From positions 1 to 52,077 of the forward strand of contig CAYXBB010000008.1 of the NCBI GenBank assembly GCA_964463285.1: a DNA stretch of 52,077 nucleotides. Reading direction: 5' to 3'. The position numbers and the translations under genes were made by a program. This document shows positions 32,612 through 41,081 of this stretch, piece by piece; the first letter of the stretch is position 1; each line of letters begins with the position of its first letter. This stretch comes from JAAZLS01 sp964463285 (lineage in GTDB: Bacteria; Bacillota; Dethiobacteria; DTU022). The notes under the pieces were generated by a model that was not told where the DNA came from, did no database searches, and saw only the letters and a list, made by a program, of their open reading frames with translations.

Positions 32612-33545
32612 TTTATCCATCGTCTTCATGGGCACTCCCGAATTTGCCCTTCCTTCACTGGAAGCGCTTTATGAAAGCCCTTTCCGGATAAAAGCGGTGG
32701 TTACCTCCCCGGATCGCCCGCGGGGCCGGGGCTTAAAGGTGCAGTTTTCCCCGGTAAAAAAATTTGCCCTTCGGGCGGGGATTGAGGTGCTGCAACCAAA
32801 TACCCTGAAAGATTCGGAGTTCAGGCAAAAGCTTGAGATTTTCAATCCGGATTTAATAGTAACTGTTGCCTATGGCAAGATCCTGCCCCCGGTCCTTCTG
32901 GAACTTCCTTCATTGGGAGGTATTAACCTTCATGCTTCCAGGTTGCCGTTTTTCCGGGGGGCGGCTCCCATCAATCGGGCGATCATGGAGGGGGCTACCG
33001 TCACCGGGGTTACGGTAATCAGGATGACCGACCGGTTGGATGCAGGCGATATGGTCATGCAGGCTCTTGAACCGATTTTAATCGATGATACAGCCGGCTC
33101 CCTTCATGACCGCCTGGCGCTGACAGGGAGCCATCTGCTATTGCAGGCGGTGGAGGCACTGGCGACGGGATCCGCAGTTTTTAAAACTCAAGATCCTTTA
33201 CTAGTCAGCTATGCCCCTCCCCTCAAGCCCGAGGAGGAGCGGATCAACTGGAATTTAAATAATTTGGCGATTTATAATCAAATCCGAGGGCTGAGCCCTT
33301 TCCCGGGAGCCTATACTGTTTTTAAAGGAAAACGTTTAAAAGTACTAACTGCTGCCCCCCCTGAACCGGATGATCCGGGCGGCTTGCCGGGAGAGATTCT
33401 TCAGGTTTCGGGGGAGGAGATAACCGTGGCCACTGCTGCCGGTTCCTTAAGGTTGTTGAAGGTTCAGCCGGAAGGGCGATCGCTTATGGCCGCCGGCGCG
33501 TTTGGCCGGGGTTACCATGTCAGGCCCGGCACCCGGTTCGAATGA
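32604..33545 (+). CDS. fmt: Methionyl-tRNA formyltransferase
   Basis: Fmt formylates initiator Met-tRNA with 10-formyl-THF. The 313-residue protein has the N-terminal IVFMGTPEFALPSLEAL, the catalytic segment HASRLPFFRGAAPINRAI (about 112-129; the family usually has SLLP) and the DAGDMVMQ segment, followed by the C-terminal OB-like domain from about 205. The length is normal. ATG at 32604 lies in the def tail behind GGAGGAGG. In B. subtilis the next genes are rsmB (yloM) and rlmN (yloN); here they are absent and repeats follow. Confidence 0.96.
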   Translation: MNSLSIVFMGTPEFALPSLEALYESPFRIKAVVTSPDRPRGRGLKVQFSPVKKFALRAGIEVLQPNTLKDSEFRQKLEIFNPDLIVTVAYGKILPPVLLELPSLGGINLHASRLPFFRGAAPINRAIMEGATVTGVTVIRMTDRLDAGDMVMQALEPILIDDTAGSLHDRLALTGSHLLLQAVEALATGSAVFKTQDPLLVSYAPPLKPEEERINWNLNNLAIYNQIRGLSPFPGAYTVFKGKRLKVLTAAPPEPDDPGGLPGEILQVSGEEITVATAAGSLRLLKVQPEGRSLMAAGAFGRGYHVRPGTRFE

Positions 33546-33568
33546 GACAAGCCGGGCCGGGGGTGGGA

Positions 33569-33677
33569 CACCCTTAAGGGTGCACTGCCAAGATCGAGCT
33601 TAGGGGACAGACCTGCAAACATAGGTCTGATTTAAATCAAGGTTAGGGGACAGACCTGCAAACATAGGTCTGTCCCC
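33569..33677. repeat. REP-like repeat cluster: palindrome plus two 30-base direct repeats
   Basis: CACCCTTAAGGGTG at 33569-33582 is a perfect 14-base palindrome. The same 30 bases occur at 33600-33629 and 33643-33672, starting TTAGGGGACAGACCTGCAAA. The second copy continues into a full hairpin: GGGGACAGACCT (33646-33657) pairs with AGGTCTGTCCCC (33666-33677) around an 8-base loop; the first copy lacks the last bases of its right arm. GGGGACAGACC hairpins resemble REP elements mobilised by Y1-type transposases in other genomes. The cluster lies where rsmB and rlmN would be. Confidence 0.8.
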
Positions 33678-33681
33678 GATG

Positions 33682-33710
33682 TTGTCATGCCCGTTTTTAT
33701 TTGTTATACT
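33682..33710 (+). promoter_or_regulatory. Promoter of the prpC-prkC-rsgA-rpe operon
   Basis: TTGTCA (33682-33687) and TATACT (33705-33710) are 17 bases apart, and TGT just before the -10 makes an extended -10. It begins 5 bases after the REP-like hairpin and lies 32 bases before prpC. Confidence 0.7.
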
Positions 33711-33741
33711 AGCTCTTAATTCCAGGTAGGGGGGAAATATT

Positions 33742-34506
33742 TTGCAGGGTATCGGCCTGACTCACCGGGGCCGGGAGCGTTCCCGGAACGAAGATCGGTT
33801 TTTAACCTTGATAAGGCCGGAAGCAACCCTGCTGGCGGTAGCCGATGGTATGGGGGGGCATGTAGCCGGGGATCTGGCCAGCACGCTGGCCATAGAAACA
33901 GTAGAACGCTGCTGGAACGAGCTGACCGGTAAAATTGCCGGTAGCGGAATAGGCGGGCGGCATATTGCCTCAATTGCGGAAAATTTGATTCAGGAAGCCA
34001 ACCAGGCCATCTACAGCCGGGCCTGTGACGATCCAACCAAACGGGGCATGGGGACGACCCTAACCGTGGGATTGCTGACCGGTCTTGATCTTACCATCGG
34101 GCACGTAGGTGACAGCCGGGGCTACCTGATTACAAATGATCAGATTGAATTGCTTACCAAGGATCATTCGCTGGTGGAGAAGATGATCCAGGAAGGCCTG
34201 GTTAGCCCTGAACAGGCGTTGGAACATCCCCGGCGGCATATATTAACCCGGGCGGTGGGGACCAATCCACGGCTGAAGGTGGATCTGATCCAACTGAGCC
34301 TGGCTGAAGGGTCAGCCCTCCTTTTCTGCACTGACGGCCTGACTTCGCTGGTTAAAGATGAGGAGATCCTGCAAATTTATTTTGACAAGAAAGAACCCCA
34401 CCGGGTGGCTTCCGCATTAATCGAACTGGCCAATTTTAGAAGCGGATCCGACAATATAACCGTGGTGCTGTTAACTGATATCGGAAAGCAGGAAGAGAAT
34501 CGATGA
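33742..34506 (+). CDS. prpC: PP2C-type Ser/Thr protein phosphatase PrpC/Stp
   Basis: PrpC removes phosphate from PrkC and its targets, using two metal ions. The 254-residue protein has the PPM motifs SRNEDRFL, ADGMGGHVAGDLAS, GMGTTLTVGLL, HVGDSRGYL, the TKDHSLVEKM segment and the final GSDNITVVLL. The start is TTG at 33742 behind GTAGGGGGG. Its stop overlaps the prkC start (ATGA), so the phosphatase and kinase are translationally coupled. A strong promoter lies just upstream. Confidence 0.96.
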   Translation: MQGIGLTHRGRERSRNEDRFLTLIRPEATLLAVADGMGGHVAGDLASTLAIETVERCWNELTGKIAGSGIGGRHIASIAENLIQEANQAIYSRACDDPTKRGMGTTLTVGLLTGLDLTIGHVGDSRGYLITNDQIELLTKDHSLVEKMIQEGLVSPEQALEHPRRHILTRAVGTNPRLKVDLIQLSLAEGSALLFCTDGLTSLVKDEEILQIYFDKKEPHRVASALIELANFRSGSDNITVVLLTDIGKQEENR

Positions 34507-36152
34507 TCGGTAAGAAGCTTGCCGGACGCTATGAGCTGCAGATGAAAATCGGTCAGGGCGGGATGGCCTATGTTTACCGGGGCGTAGATCTGATTCTTAA
34601 CCGCACAGTCTCCATAAAGATACTAAAAGAACATATGATCGAGGATCCCGATTTTGTCCGCCGGTTCCGCCGGGAAGCCCAGGCTGCTGCTAGGCTTTGC
34701 CACTCCAATATTGTAAATATCTACGATGTCGGGCGAGACGGAGATATTTACTATATTATTATGGAATATGTCTCCGGTAAAAATTTGAAACAACATATCC
34801 GGGGCCTTGGTCGTCTTCCGGCTGAACAGGCGGTGGATATTGCCTGCCAGATTGCGGAGGCGCTGCTCCAGGCCCATGCCTCCGGGGTAATTCATCGTGA
34901 TATTAAACCCCAGAATATTGTTTTTTCCAATGGGGGCCGAGTTAAAGTAACCGATTTTGGTATAGCCTTTGCAGTCGACGGGACTACGGTTACCCGGGGC
35001 AGTGATGTCTTTGGCTCGGTACATTATCTTTCCCCTGAGATGGCCCGGGGAAATCCGGCCGGGGTGCAATCGGATCTTTATTCTCTGGGGATAGTCCTTT
35101 ACGAGATGATTACCGGCAGGATGCCGTTTGTAGGGGAAAGCCCGATTTCGGTGGCCATGAAACATATTCAGAACGAAATCCCTCCTCCCCATGAGGTGGT
35201 TGCCGATGTTCCGGAACCCCTGGAACGGATTATTTTAAAAACGGTTCAAAAAAACCCTGCTCTGCGTTACCAAAGCGCCTCAGAATTACTTGACGATCTG
35301 CTTTTATTTAAACAACAAGGTACTTCCAGGGCGGTTATTTACAATGGCGGCGATCATCAGGACACCATATTAATGAAGCTGCCGGCGGTCGATAACCATA
35401 ACCGGACACCGGCTGATAATAATAATAACAATAACCGCGCCGGGAAGGCTAACCGGGGCAAAAAAACCTGGCTGATAATGGTGATTATTTTTCTAACTGC
35501 TTGCCTCTTGGCAGGATTTCTGTTGATCCGCGGCTATCTTGTGAATCCCGAAGTGGTGATTCCGGACATTCTGGAAAAAAATTTGAGTGAAGCCGGGGCC
35601 ACCCTGGAAGATCTGGGGTTAAGGTACAAGGTAACCTGGGCTGCCCACGACCTGGTGCCCTCCGGCTATGTTATCAGTGTGGAGCCCCGTCCGGGAAGAA
35701 CAGTTCGCAAAGAAAGAGAGATTGAGCTCACGGTGAGCGAGGGCCCCAAGTATATCGATACACCCGATCTTTACCTGTACACGGAAATGGAAGCGCGGGT
35801 AATTTTACAGGAGCTTTCTTTAAAACCGGTAATCGTAAGAGAACATAACGATAAAGTGCCCGAAGATAAGATATTTGAACAGGTTCCTAGCGCCGGATTT
35901 CCGATTATTGCCGGAGAAGAAGTTAAAATTTATATCAGTTTAGGGAGCAGGCCTTTCCCCATTGAACAGTTGACAGGCAAATTAAGTGGGGAGGCGCTGG
36001 CGTATCTGGACGAAAAGGGTTTAGAAACCGGAAACCTTAAATATCTGCCCTCCGATTCTCCTGAGGGGACGGTCATTGCCCAGTATCCGGAAGCAGGAAC
36101 CAATGTTAAACCCGGCCAGCTTGTCGATCTGGTAATCAGCGGGAACAACTGA
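34503..36152 (+). CDS. prkC: PASTA-domain Ser/Thr protein kinase PrkC
   Basis: PrkC is a membrane kinase that senses cell-wall fragments and controls growth, wall metabolism and, in Bacillus, spore germination. The 549-residue protein has a cytosolic kinase domain (about 10-270) with GQGGMAYVY, the lysine in VSIKILKE, HRDIKPQNI and DFG; a linker rich in Asn near 305-312; a membrane helix at about 322-342; and three PASTA repeats outside (about 353-417, 419-485 and 486-549). ATG at 34503 overlaps prpC. The length is shorter than the B. subtilis protein, which has a longer outer part. Confidence 0.96.
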   Translation: MIGKKLAGRYELQMKIGQGGMAYVYRGVDLILNRTVSIKILKEHMIEDPDFVRRFRREAQAAARLCHSNIVNIYDVGRDGDIYYIIMEYVSGKNLKQHIRGLGRLPAEQAVDIACQIAEALLQAHASGVIHRDIKPQNIVFSNGGRVKVTDFGIAFAVDGTTVTRGSDVFGSVHYLSPEMARGNPAGVQSDLYSLGIVLYEMITGRMPFVGESPISVAMKHIQNEIPPPHEVVADVPEPLERIILKTVQKNPALRYQSASELLDDLLLFKQQGTSRAVIYNGGDHQDTILMKLPAVDNHNRTPADNNNNNNRAGKANRGKKTWLIMVIIFLTACLLAGFLLIRGYLVNPEVVIPDILEKNLSEAGATLEDLGLRYKVTWAAHDLVPSGYVISVEPRPGRTVRKEREIELTVSEGPKYIDTPDLYLYTEMEARVILQELSLKPVIVREHNDKVPEDKIFEQVPSAGFPIIAGEEVKIYISLGSRPFPIEQLTGKLSGEALAYLDEKGLETGNLKYLPSDSPEGTVIAQYPEAGTNVKPGQLVDLVISGNN

Positions 36153-36200
36153 TCACTTGAAACATATGGTGTGGGCCAAAAATTTCACAAGGGGGTATCC

Positions 36201-37070
36201 GTGGATCTGGAGGGGAAGATCACCAAAGTCTCCGCCGGTTGGTATACTGTCAGGGACAATTCCGGGAAAGAACATATCTGCCGGATCAAAGGAAGATTAA
36301 AACAGCGGCAGATGTACCCGCTACCGGGGGACCGGGTCCGGTTTTTACCGCGTGAAAAGATAATTGAAGAGGTAAAGACCAGGTCAAATCTCCTGCTCAG
36401 GCCTCCGGTAGCCAATGTAGATCAGGTGGTGATAGTGGTCTCCCTGGCTTCTCCCGAACCTGACTGGAATTTGCTTAACCGGCAGTTAATTGCTGCCGAG
36501 AAGGCGGACCTGGTCAGCTATGTCTGCCTGAACAAGGTTGATCTTATAAGCCCTCGCTCTCAGGAGAGAGTAACCGGGATGCTTTGCAGATTCCCTTACA
36601 AATATTTTCTTACCAGCGCTATCTTGAGGATTAATATGCACGAAATTGCCGGGCTGTTAACAGATCACTCCACCGTATTTGCCGGACCTTCCGGGGTGGG
36701 AAAATCCACTCTGCTTAATGCCCTCTGGCCAAAATTACGTTTGAAAACCGGAGATATAAGTGAGAAACTTAAGCGGGGGCGCCATACCACCCGGTTGGTG
36801 GAACTTCTTCCTTTGGAGGGAGGGGGAACGGTGGTAGATACTCCGGGTTTTTCCCGGTTGGATCTGCCGTATTTAACTCCGGATCAGCTGGCGGCCTGTT
36901 TTCCGGAATTTGATCTGCTGGCGCCCGAGTGTTCTTTTAGAGACTGCCGGCACTTGGTGGAGCCGGGTTGCGCGGTGCGGGAGGCGGCGGAGCAAGGGAG
37001 GGTCAATCGCCTGCGCTATCAACATTATCAGCAGTTTTTGAAGGAGATTGCTTCCCGCCAGTTGAGGTAG
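36201..37070 (+). CDS. rsgA: Small ribosomal subunit biogenesis GTPase RsgA
   Basis: RsgA is a circularly permuted GTPase that checks 30S maturation. The roughly 289-residue protein has an N-terminal OB fold (EGKITKVSAGWYTVRD), the G4 motif NKVD before the P-loop GPSGVGKST, the DTPG motif, and a C-terminal zinc site (CSFRDCRHLVEPGCAV). The frame opens at GTG 36171, but AAGGGGG at 36189-36195 fits GTG at 36201, which begins MDLEGKITKV as in homologues. It is the third gene of the prpC operon. Confidence 0.95.
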   Translation: MDLEGKITKVSAGWYTVRDNSGKEHICRIKGRLKQRQMYPLPGDRVRFLPREKIIEEVKTRSNLLLRPPVANVDQVVIVVSLASPEPDWNLLNRQLIAAEKADLVSYVCLNKVDLISPRSQERVTGMLCRFPYKYFLTSAILRINMHEIAGLLTDHSTVFAGPSGVGKSTLLNALWPKLRLKTGDISEKLKRGRHTTRLVELLPLEGGGTVVDTPGFSRLDLPYLTPDQLAACFPEFDLLAPECSFRDCRHLVEPGCAVREAAEQGRVNRLRYQHYQQFLKEIASRQLR

Positions 37071-37103
37071 GTAAAAAACAGCAATATCTTGCGGGGGATG
37101 AGT

Positions 37104-37775
37104 ATGGTTGTTAAAATAGCGCCATCGATTTTATCTGCTGATTTTTCCCGATTAAGGGAAGAAATACGCCGGATCGAAGATAGCGGTGCAGATTGGGTAC
37201 ATCTGGATGTTATGGACGGCCATTTTGTACCCAATCTAACCATAGGGCCACCGGTGGCGGCATCGCTGAGGCCCTATACCGATCTATGCCTGGATGCCCA
37301 CCTGATGGTCGATAATCCCGAAGAACTGATAGAGTCTTTTATTCAGGCGGGGGTGGATCGGATTACTGTTCATGCCGAGGCCACCGCCCACCTGCACCGG
37401 GTTTTAACCGAAATCCGACAGCAGGGGGTGAAGGCAGGGGTAGCCTTGAATCCTTCCACTTCACCCGGGGTTCTGGATTATGTTTGGGATCTGCTGGACC
37501 TGGTGCTGGTGATGAGTGTTAACCCCGGCCTGGGGGGACAGAGTTTTATTCCTGCAGTGCTGCCCAAAATAAATTTCCTATCCGGCTGTATAAAAGATCG
37601 GGGATTACCGGTAGAACTACAGGTTGATGGGGGGATAAATCAAGAAACTGCCGGCCCGGTGATTGAAGCCGGGGCCACGGTGCTGGTGGCCGGATCAGCC
37701 ATTTTTGGCTCCCCTGATGGTCTGGAGCTGATCCGGGCGTTTAAATTAATCGGGGAACCACCGGATAAGATTTAA
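37104..37775 (+). CDS. rpe: Ribulose-phosphate 3-epimerase
   Basis: Rpe interconverts ribulose 5-phosphate and xylulose 5-phosphate. The roughly 223-residue TIM barrel has KIAPSILSADF, the metal-binding HLDVMDGHFVPN and DAHLMV, VMSVNPGLGGQSF, and the phosphate-binding VDGGIN and AGSAIF. The frame is open from 37089, but ATG at 37104 with GCGGGGG upstream gives the usual start. It supplies pentose phosphate just before the riboflavin operon, though that adjacency follows the Bacillus order rather than shared regulation. Confidence 0.96.
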   Translation: MVVKIAPSILSADFSRLREEIRRIEDSGADWVHLDVMDGHFVPNLTIGPPVAASLRPYTDLCLDAHLMVDNPEELIESFIQAGVDRITVHAEATAHLHRVLTEIRQQGVKAGVALNPSTSPGVLDYVWDLLDLVLVMSVNPGLGGQSFIPAVLPKINFLSGCIKDRGLPVELQVDGGINQETAGPVIEAGATVLVAGSAIFGSPDGLELIRAFKLIGEPPDKI

Positions 37776-37790
37776 CCCGGTTTACAGGTA

Positions 37791-37799
37791 TGTTATAAT
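37791..37799 (+). promoter_or_regulatory. Extended -10 of the riboflavin operon
   Basis: TGTTATAAT is a perfect TGnTATAAT extended -10, about 30 bases before the FMN riboswitch. TTTAAC at 37771-37776, 17 bases upstream, is a weak -35 match. Confidence 0.6.
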
Positions 37800-37828
37800 G
37801 TAGATGGGAGTGCTACATTTGAATACCG

Positions 37829-38010
37829 TTTTCTTCGGGGTCTGGTGAGAAGGTTTGCCTTCAATTCCAAACCGGCGGTTACAGCCCGCGAGCTTGAAAG
37901 CCAGGTCGATCCGGTGAAATTCCGGGGCCGACAGTATAGTCTGGATGAAAGAAGAAACGGAAGAGCTCAGCTTTCGTTTGTCTCCGGCCCTGAAGAATGT
38001 GTTCAGGGCC
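37829..38010 (+). ncRNA. FMN riboswitch with downstream expression-platform hairpin
   Basis: The RFN element runs from TTCTTCGGGG to GATGAAAGAAGA (37829-37956), with the conserved ACCGGCGGTTACAGCCCGCG, GAGC, GGTGAAATTCCGGGGCCGAC and AGTATAGTC...GGATGAAAGAAG blocks. The first internal arm has a longer loop than usual. Downstream, GGCCCTGAA (37986-37994) pairs with TTCAGGGCC (38002-38010), followed by TTATCAT rather than a strong T-run. FMN binding would lower expression of ribD-ribE-ribBA-ribH. Confidence 0.95.
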
Positions 38011-38060
38011 TTATCATATGGTTACCGGGGTGAATATTTCTGGATACGGACAGGCGATGG

Positions 38061-39140
38061 ATGCGACAGGTTTTAAACTTGGCCCGGCGGGGTGCGGGCC
38101 ACACCAGTCCCAACCCTTTGGTGGGGGCGGTGGTGGTCCGGGGCGAAGAAGCGGTGGGCACCGGTTATCATCAGGTTGCCGGGGGACCCCATGCGGAGGT
38201 TATCGCCCTGGACAAGGCCGGGGAAAGGGCTCGGGGAGCCTCTCTCTACGTGAACCTGGAGCCTTGCTCCCACCAGGGACGCACTCCTCCCTGCACAAAA
38301 CTGATAATAACCTCCGGGGTTGGCAGGGTAGTGTCCGCCATGGAAGATCCCAACCCCAAGGTTTCCGGTCGGGGATTTCAGTTGCTCAGGGAGGCCGGCA
38401 TCCAGGTTAAAACCGGGGTGTTGGAACAGGAAGCCCGCCGTTTAAACGAAGCGTATATAAAACATATAACCACCGGCTATCCCCTGGTGGCGGTAAAAAC
38501 CGCCCTAACCCTGGACGGCAAGATTGCCACCCGTACCGGAGATTCCCGTTGGATTACCGGAGAAAAATCCCGCCGTTATGTTCACCGTCTGAGGGGGCAG
38601 TTCGATGCGGTAATGATCGGGATCGGCACGGTGCTGGCAGATAATCCGCTGTTAACCACCCGGTTTGGGGAAGGACGGGATGCGTTGCGGATAGTGGTGG
38701 ACAGCAAGGCCAGACTTCCACTTGGGGCCGGTCTGATAAATAGCAGTCCCACGGCTTCTGCCATTTTGGCCACCACTGAACTGGCTGATCCGGATAGGTG
38801 CCGAAGATTAAAAGAGCAGGGAGTAAATATCCTGACTCTGCCTTCCCGGGAAAAAAGGGTGGACCTGAGGGCATTGTTTGAAAAATTAGGGAAACGGGGG
38901 GTAACCTCCGTATTGGTGGAGGGAGGAGGTAGGTTGAACTACAGTTTGCTGGAACAGGGACTGGTCGACAAGTTACTTTTATTTGTCGCTCCAATTATTT
39001 TTGGGGGAAAAGATGCCCCTACCGCTTTTAACGGGAGCGGGATAGACAGAATCGCAGATGCCTGGCGGTTCGAGCAGGTAGAGCTAAAAAGGTTACAGCA
39101 AGATCTTCTGGTGATCGGCTATCCCGAACGGAAGAGGTGA
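38061..39140 (+). CDS. ribD: Riboflavin biosynthesis deaminase/reductase RibD
   Basis: RibD carries out deamination and side-chain reduction of the pyrimidine intermediate made from GTP. The protein has the zinc deaminase motifs HAEV and PCSHQGRTPPC (N-terminal half), then the reductase domain from about 145 (VAVKTALTLDGKIATRTGDS, VEGGGRLNYSLL). ATG at 38061 gives 359 residues, but the GGGG ribosome binding site at 38026-38030 is over 30 bases away. A CTG at 38040 in frame would give MDTDRRWMRQ, closer to the usual RibD start, so a rare CTG start is possible. It is the first gene behind the FMN riboswitch. Confidence 0.93.
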   Translation: MRQVLNLARRGAGHTSPNPLVGAVVVRGEEAVGTGYHQVAGGPHAEVIALDKAGERARGASLYVNLEPCSHQGRTPPCTKLIITSGVGRVVSAMEDPNPKVSGRGFQLLREAGIQVKTGVLEQEARRLNEAYIKHITTGYPLVAVKTALTLDGKIATRTGDSRWITGEKSRRYVHRLRGQFDAVMIGIGTVLADNPLLTTRFGEGRDALRIVVDSKARLPLGAGLINSSPTASAILATTELADPDRCRRLKEQGVNILTLPSREKRVDLRALFEKLGKRGVTSVLVEGGGRLNYSLLEQGLVDKLLLFVAPIIFGGKDAPTAFNGSGIDRIADAWRFEQVELKRLQQDLLVIGYPERKR

Positions 39141-39145
39141 AGAGC

Positions 39146-39799
39146 TTGTTTACAGGAATTGTGGAAGAGGTGGGAGAGTTTAGGGGCCGGGAAGGCGGCA
39201 AACAGGGAGGCAGGCTGACTATTATCGCCCGCCGGGTGGTGGAAGATCTGGCTCCCGGAGACAGCATCGCTGTAAACGGGGTTTGCCTGACTGCCACTCG
39301 GGTTCACGGGGACAGTTTTGAAGCCCAGGTGGCACCGGAAACACTCCGCAAGACCAACCTGCGCCGCCTGGCGCCGGGACAGGCGGTAAACCTGGAGCGA
39401 GCGTTGGCACTGGGTAGCCGCCTGGGCGGTCATCTGGTAAGCGGCCATGTTGATGGGGTGGGCCGGCTTCTCTCCAGGCGGCGGGAGGGGCAGGCCACAA
39501 TCCTCAGCTTCGAACTCCCCCCGGAGCTGCTGCGGTATATTATTTCCAAGGGTTCCGTAACTGTGGACGGTGTCAGCCTCACGGTAGCAGAGTTAAACGA
39601 GCAGGGATTTGAGGTGTCGGTAGTCCCTCATACTGCCATGAACACCACCCTGGGCAGGGCTCTTCTCGGCTGGGAAGTTAACCTGGAGGTAGACTTAATC
39701 GGCAAATATGTAGAGAGGCTATTGTTGCCGGCTTTCGGGAAAAAGCAAAATAAAGACAATATTACGGTTTCCTTTTTACAAGAAACAGGGTTTATGTAA
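39146..39799 (+). CDS. ribE: Riboflavin synthase alpha subunit
   Basis: RibE converts two 6,7-dimethyl-8-ribityllumazines into riboflavin and a pyrimidine. The roughly 217-residue protein consists of two lumazine-binding repeats: FTGIVEEVGEF with SIAVNGVCLTA in the first, and HLVSGHVDGVG with VTVDGVSLTV in the second. The frame opens at GTG 39137 inside the ribD stop; I prefer TTG at 39146 (MFTGIVEE) behind GAGGTG. It lies 6 bases from ribBA. Confidence 0.94.
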   Translation: MFTGIVEEVGEFRGREGGKQGGRLTIIARRVVEDLAPGDSIAVNGVCLTATRVHGDSFEAQVAPETLRKTNLRRLAPGQAVNLERALALGSRLGGHLVSGHVDGVGRLLSRRREGQATILSFELPPELLRYIISKGSVTVDGVSLTVAELNEQGFEVSVVPHTAMNTTLGRALLGWEVNLEVDLIGKYVERLLLPAFGKKQNKDNITVSFLQETGFM

Positions 39800-39804
39800 G
39801 CGGG

Positions 39805-41010
39805 GTGAAAAAATTGTTTAATACCATTGATGAGGCTTTAGCCGACCTGCAGGCCGGGAAAATGATCGTGGTGGTGGATGACGAAGACCGGGAAAACGAG
39901 GGGGATCTGGTTATGGCGGCCGGTAAAATTTCTCCGGAAGCAGTAAATTTTATGATCCGCTATGCCCGGGGACTGGTGTGCGCGCCGCTCACCTCTCGGC
40001 GAGTAGAAGAGCTGGATCTACCCCAGATGGTGCATGAAAATACTGACCGGATGGGAACAGCTTTTACCATTTCGGTAGATATCAAAACCGCCTCCACCGG
40101 CATTTCGGCTTACGAGCGAGCAGAGACCATCAAGGCGCTGATTGATCCCGATATCGGCCCTGAAGATCTGCGCAGGCCGGGGCATGTTTTCCCCTTGAAA
40201 GCCAAGGAAGGAGGGGTGCTTAGAAGAGCCGGACATACCGAGGCGGCAGTGGATTTGGCCAGACTGGCCGGGCTCTATCCGGCGGGAGCAATTTGCGAGA
40301 TTGTCAATGAGGACGGCACCATGGCTCGCATCCCTCAACTGGTGGAATTTTGCTGTAAACATGATTTAAAGTTGGTTTCCATTGTCGATTTAATCCACTA
40401 TCGGATGAAAACTGAAAAACTGATCCGGCGGGCAGCGGAGGCAGAGCTTCCCACCGAATTCGGGTTGTTCAAGATCATTGCTTTTGAAAGCATACTGGAG
40501 AAGCAAACCAGTATCGCCCTGGTTAAAGGCAACATCAGCCCGGAACAGCCGGTACTGGTGAGAGTGCATTCCGAGTGTTTAACCGGCGATGTTCTGGGAT
40601 CACTGCGCTGCGATTGCGGCTACCAGTTGCAGCAAGCGTTAAGGCAAATCAACAATCAAGGCAGCGGTGTACTGGTGTATATGCGTCAAGAGGGACGGGG
40701 GATTGGCCTGTTAAACAAATTACGGGCTTATGAGCTTCAGGATCAGGGTAGGGACACGGTAGAGGCTAACGAGGCGCTGGGCTTCCCACCCGATCTGAGA
40801 GATTACGGGATCGGCGCCCAGATATTAGTGGACTTAGGGGTGCGGCGGATCCGCCTGCTAACCAATAATCCCCGTAAGGTAAAAGGGTTGGAAGGATACG
40901 GTTTAACCATTGTGGAGCGCGTTCCTATAGAGATACCGCCCGGAAAATACAACTGTCGTTACCTGGCTACCAAGAAAAGAAAACTTGGCCATTACCTGGA
41001 CCTGGCCTGA
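39805..41010 (+). CDS. ribBA: Bifunctional DHBP synthase/GTP cyclohydrolase II RibBA
   Basis: RibBA supplies both inputs of riboflavin synthesis: the RibB half makes 3,4-dihydroxy-2-butanone 4-phosphate from ribulose 5-phosphate, and the RibA half opens GTP. The 401-residue protein has DDEDRENEGDLV and GHTEAAVDLARLAG (RibB), then the RibA domain from about 208 with the zinc cysteines in CLTGDVLGSLRCDCG and RQEGRGIGL. GTG at 39805 is listed, but it overlaps the ribosome binding site; TTG at 39814 (MFNTIDEA) is an alternative. Confidence 0.95.
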   Translation: MKKLFNTIDEALADLQAGKMIVVVDDEDRENEGDLVMAAGKISPEAVNFMIRYARGLVCAPLTSRRVEELDLPQMVHENTDRMGTAFTISVDIKTASTGISAYERAETIKALIDPDIGPEDLRRPGHVFPLKAKEGGVLRRAGHTEAAVDLARLAGLYPAGAICEIVNEDGTMARIPQLVEFCCKHDLKLVSIVDLIHYRMKTEKLIRRAAEAELPTEFGLFKIIAFESILEKQTSIALVKGNISPEQPVLVRVHSECLTGDVLGSLRCDCGYQLQQALRQINNQGSGVLVYMRQEGRGIGLLNKLRAYELQDQGRDTVEANEALGFPPDLRDYGIGAQILVDLGVRRIRLLTNNPRKVKGLEGYGLTIVERVPIEIPPGKYNCRYLATKKRKLGHYLDLA

Positions 41011-41081
41011 ACGGGCGGTTGCAGTGTATGCTCCAACCACTGTAATTTATCATTACTGGTCTGATTATAAGGAGGATCTAC

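Noticed and set aside
37845..38033. 62-residue frame after rpe
   Set aside because: It is the FMN riboswitch read as protein.
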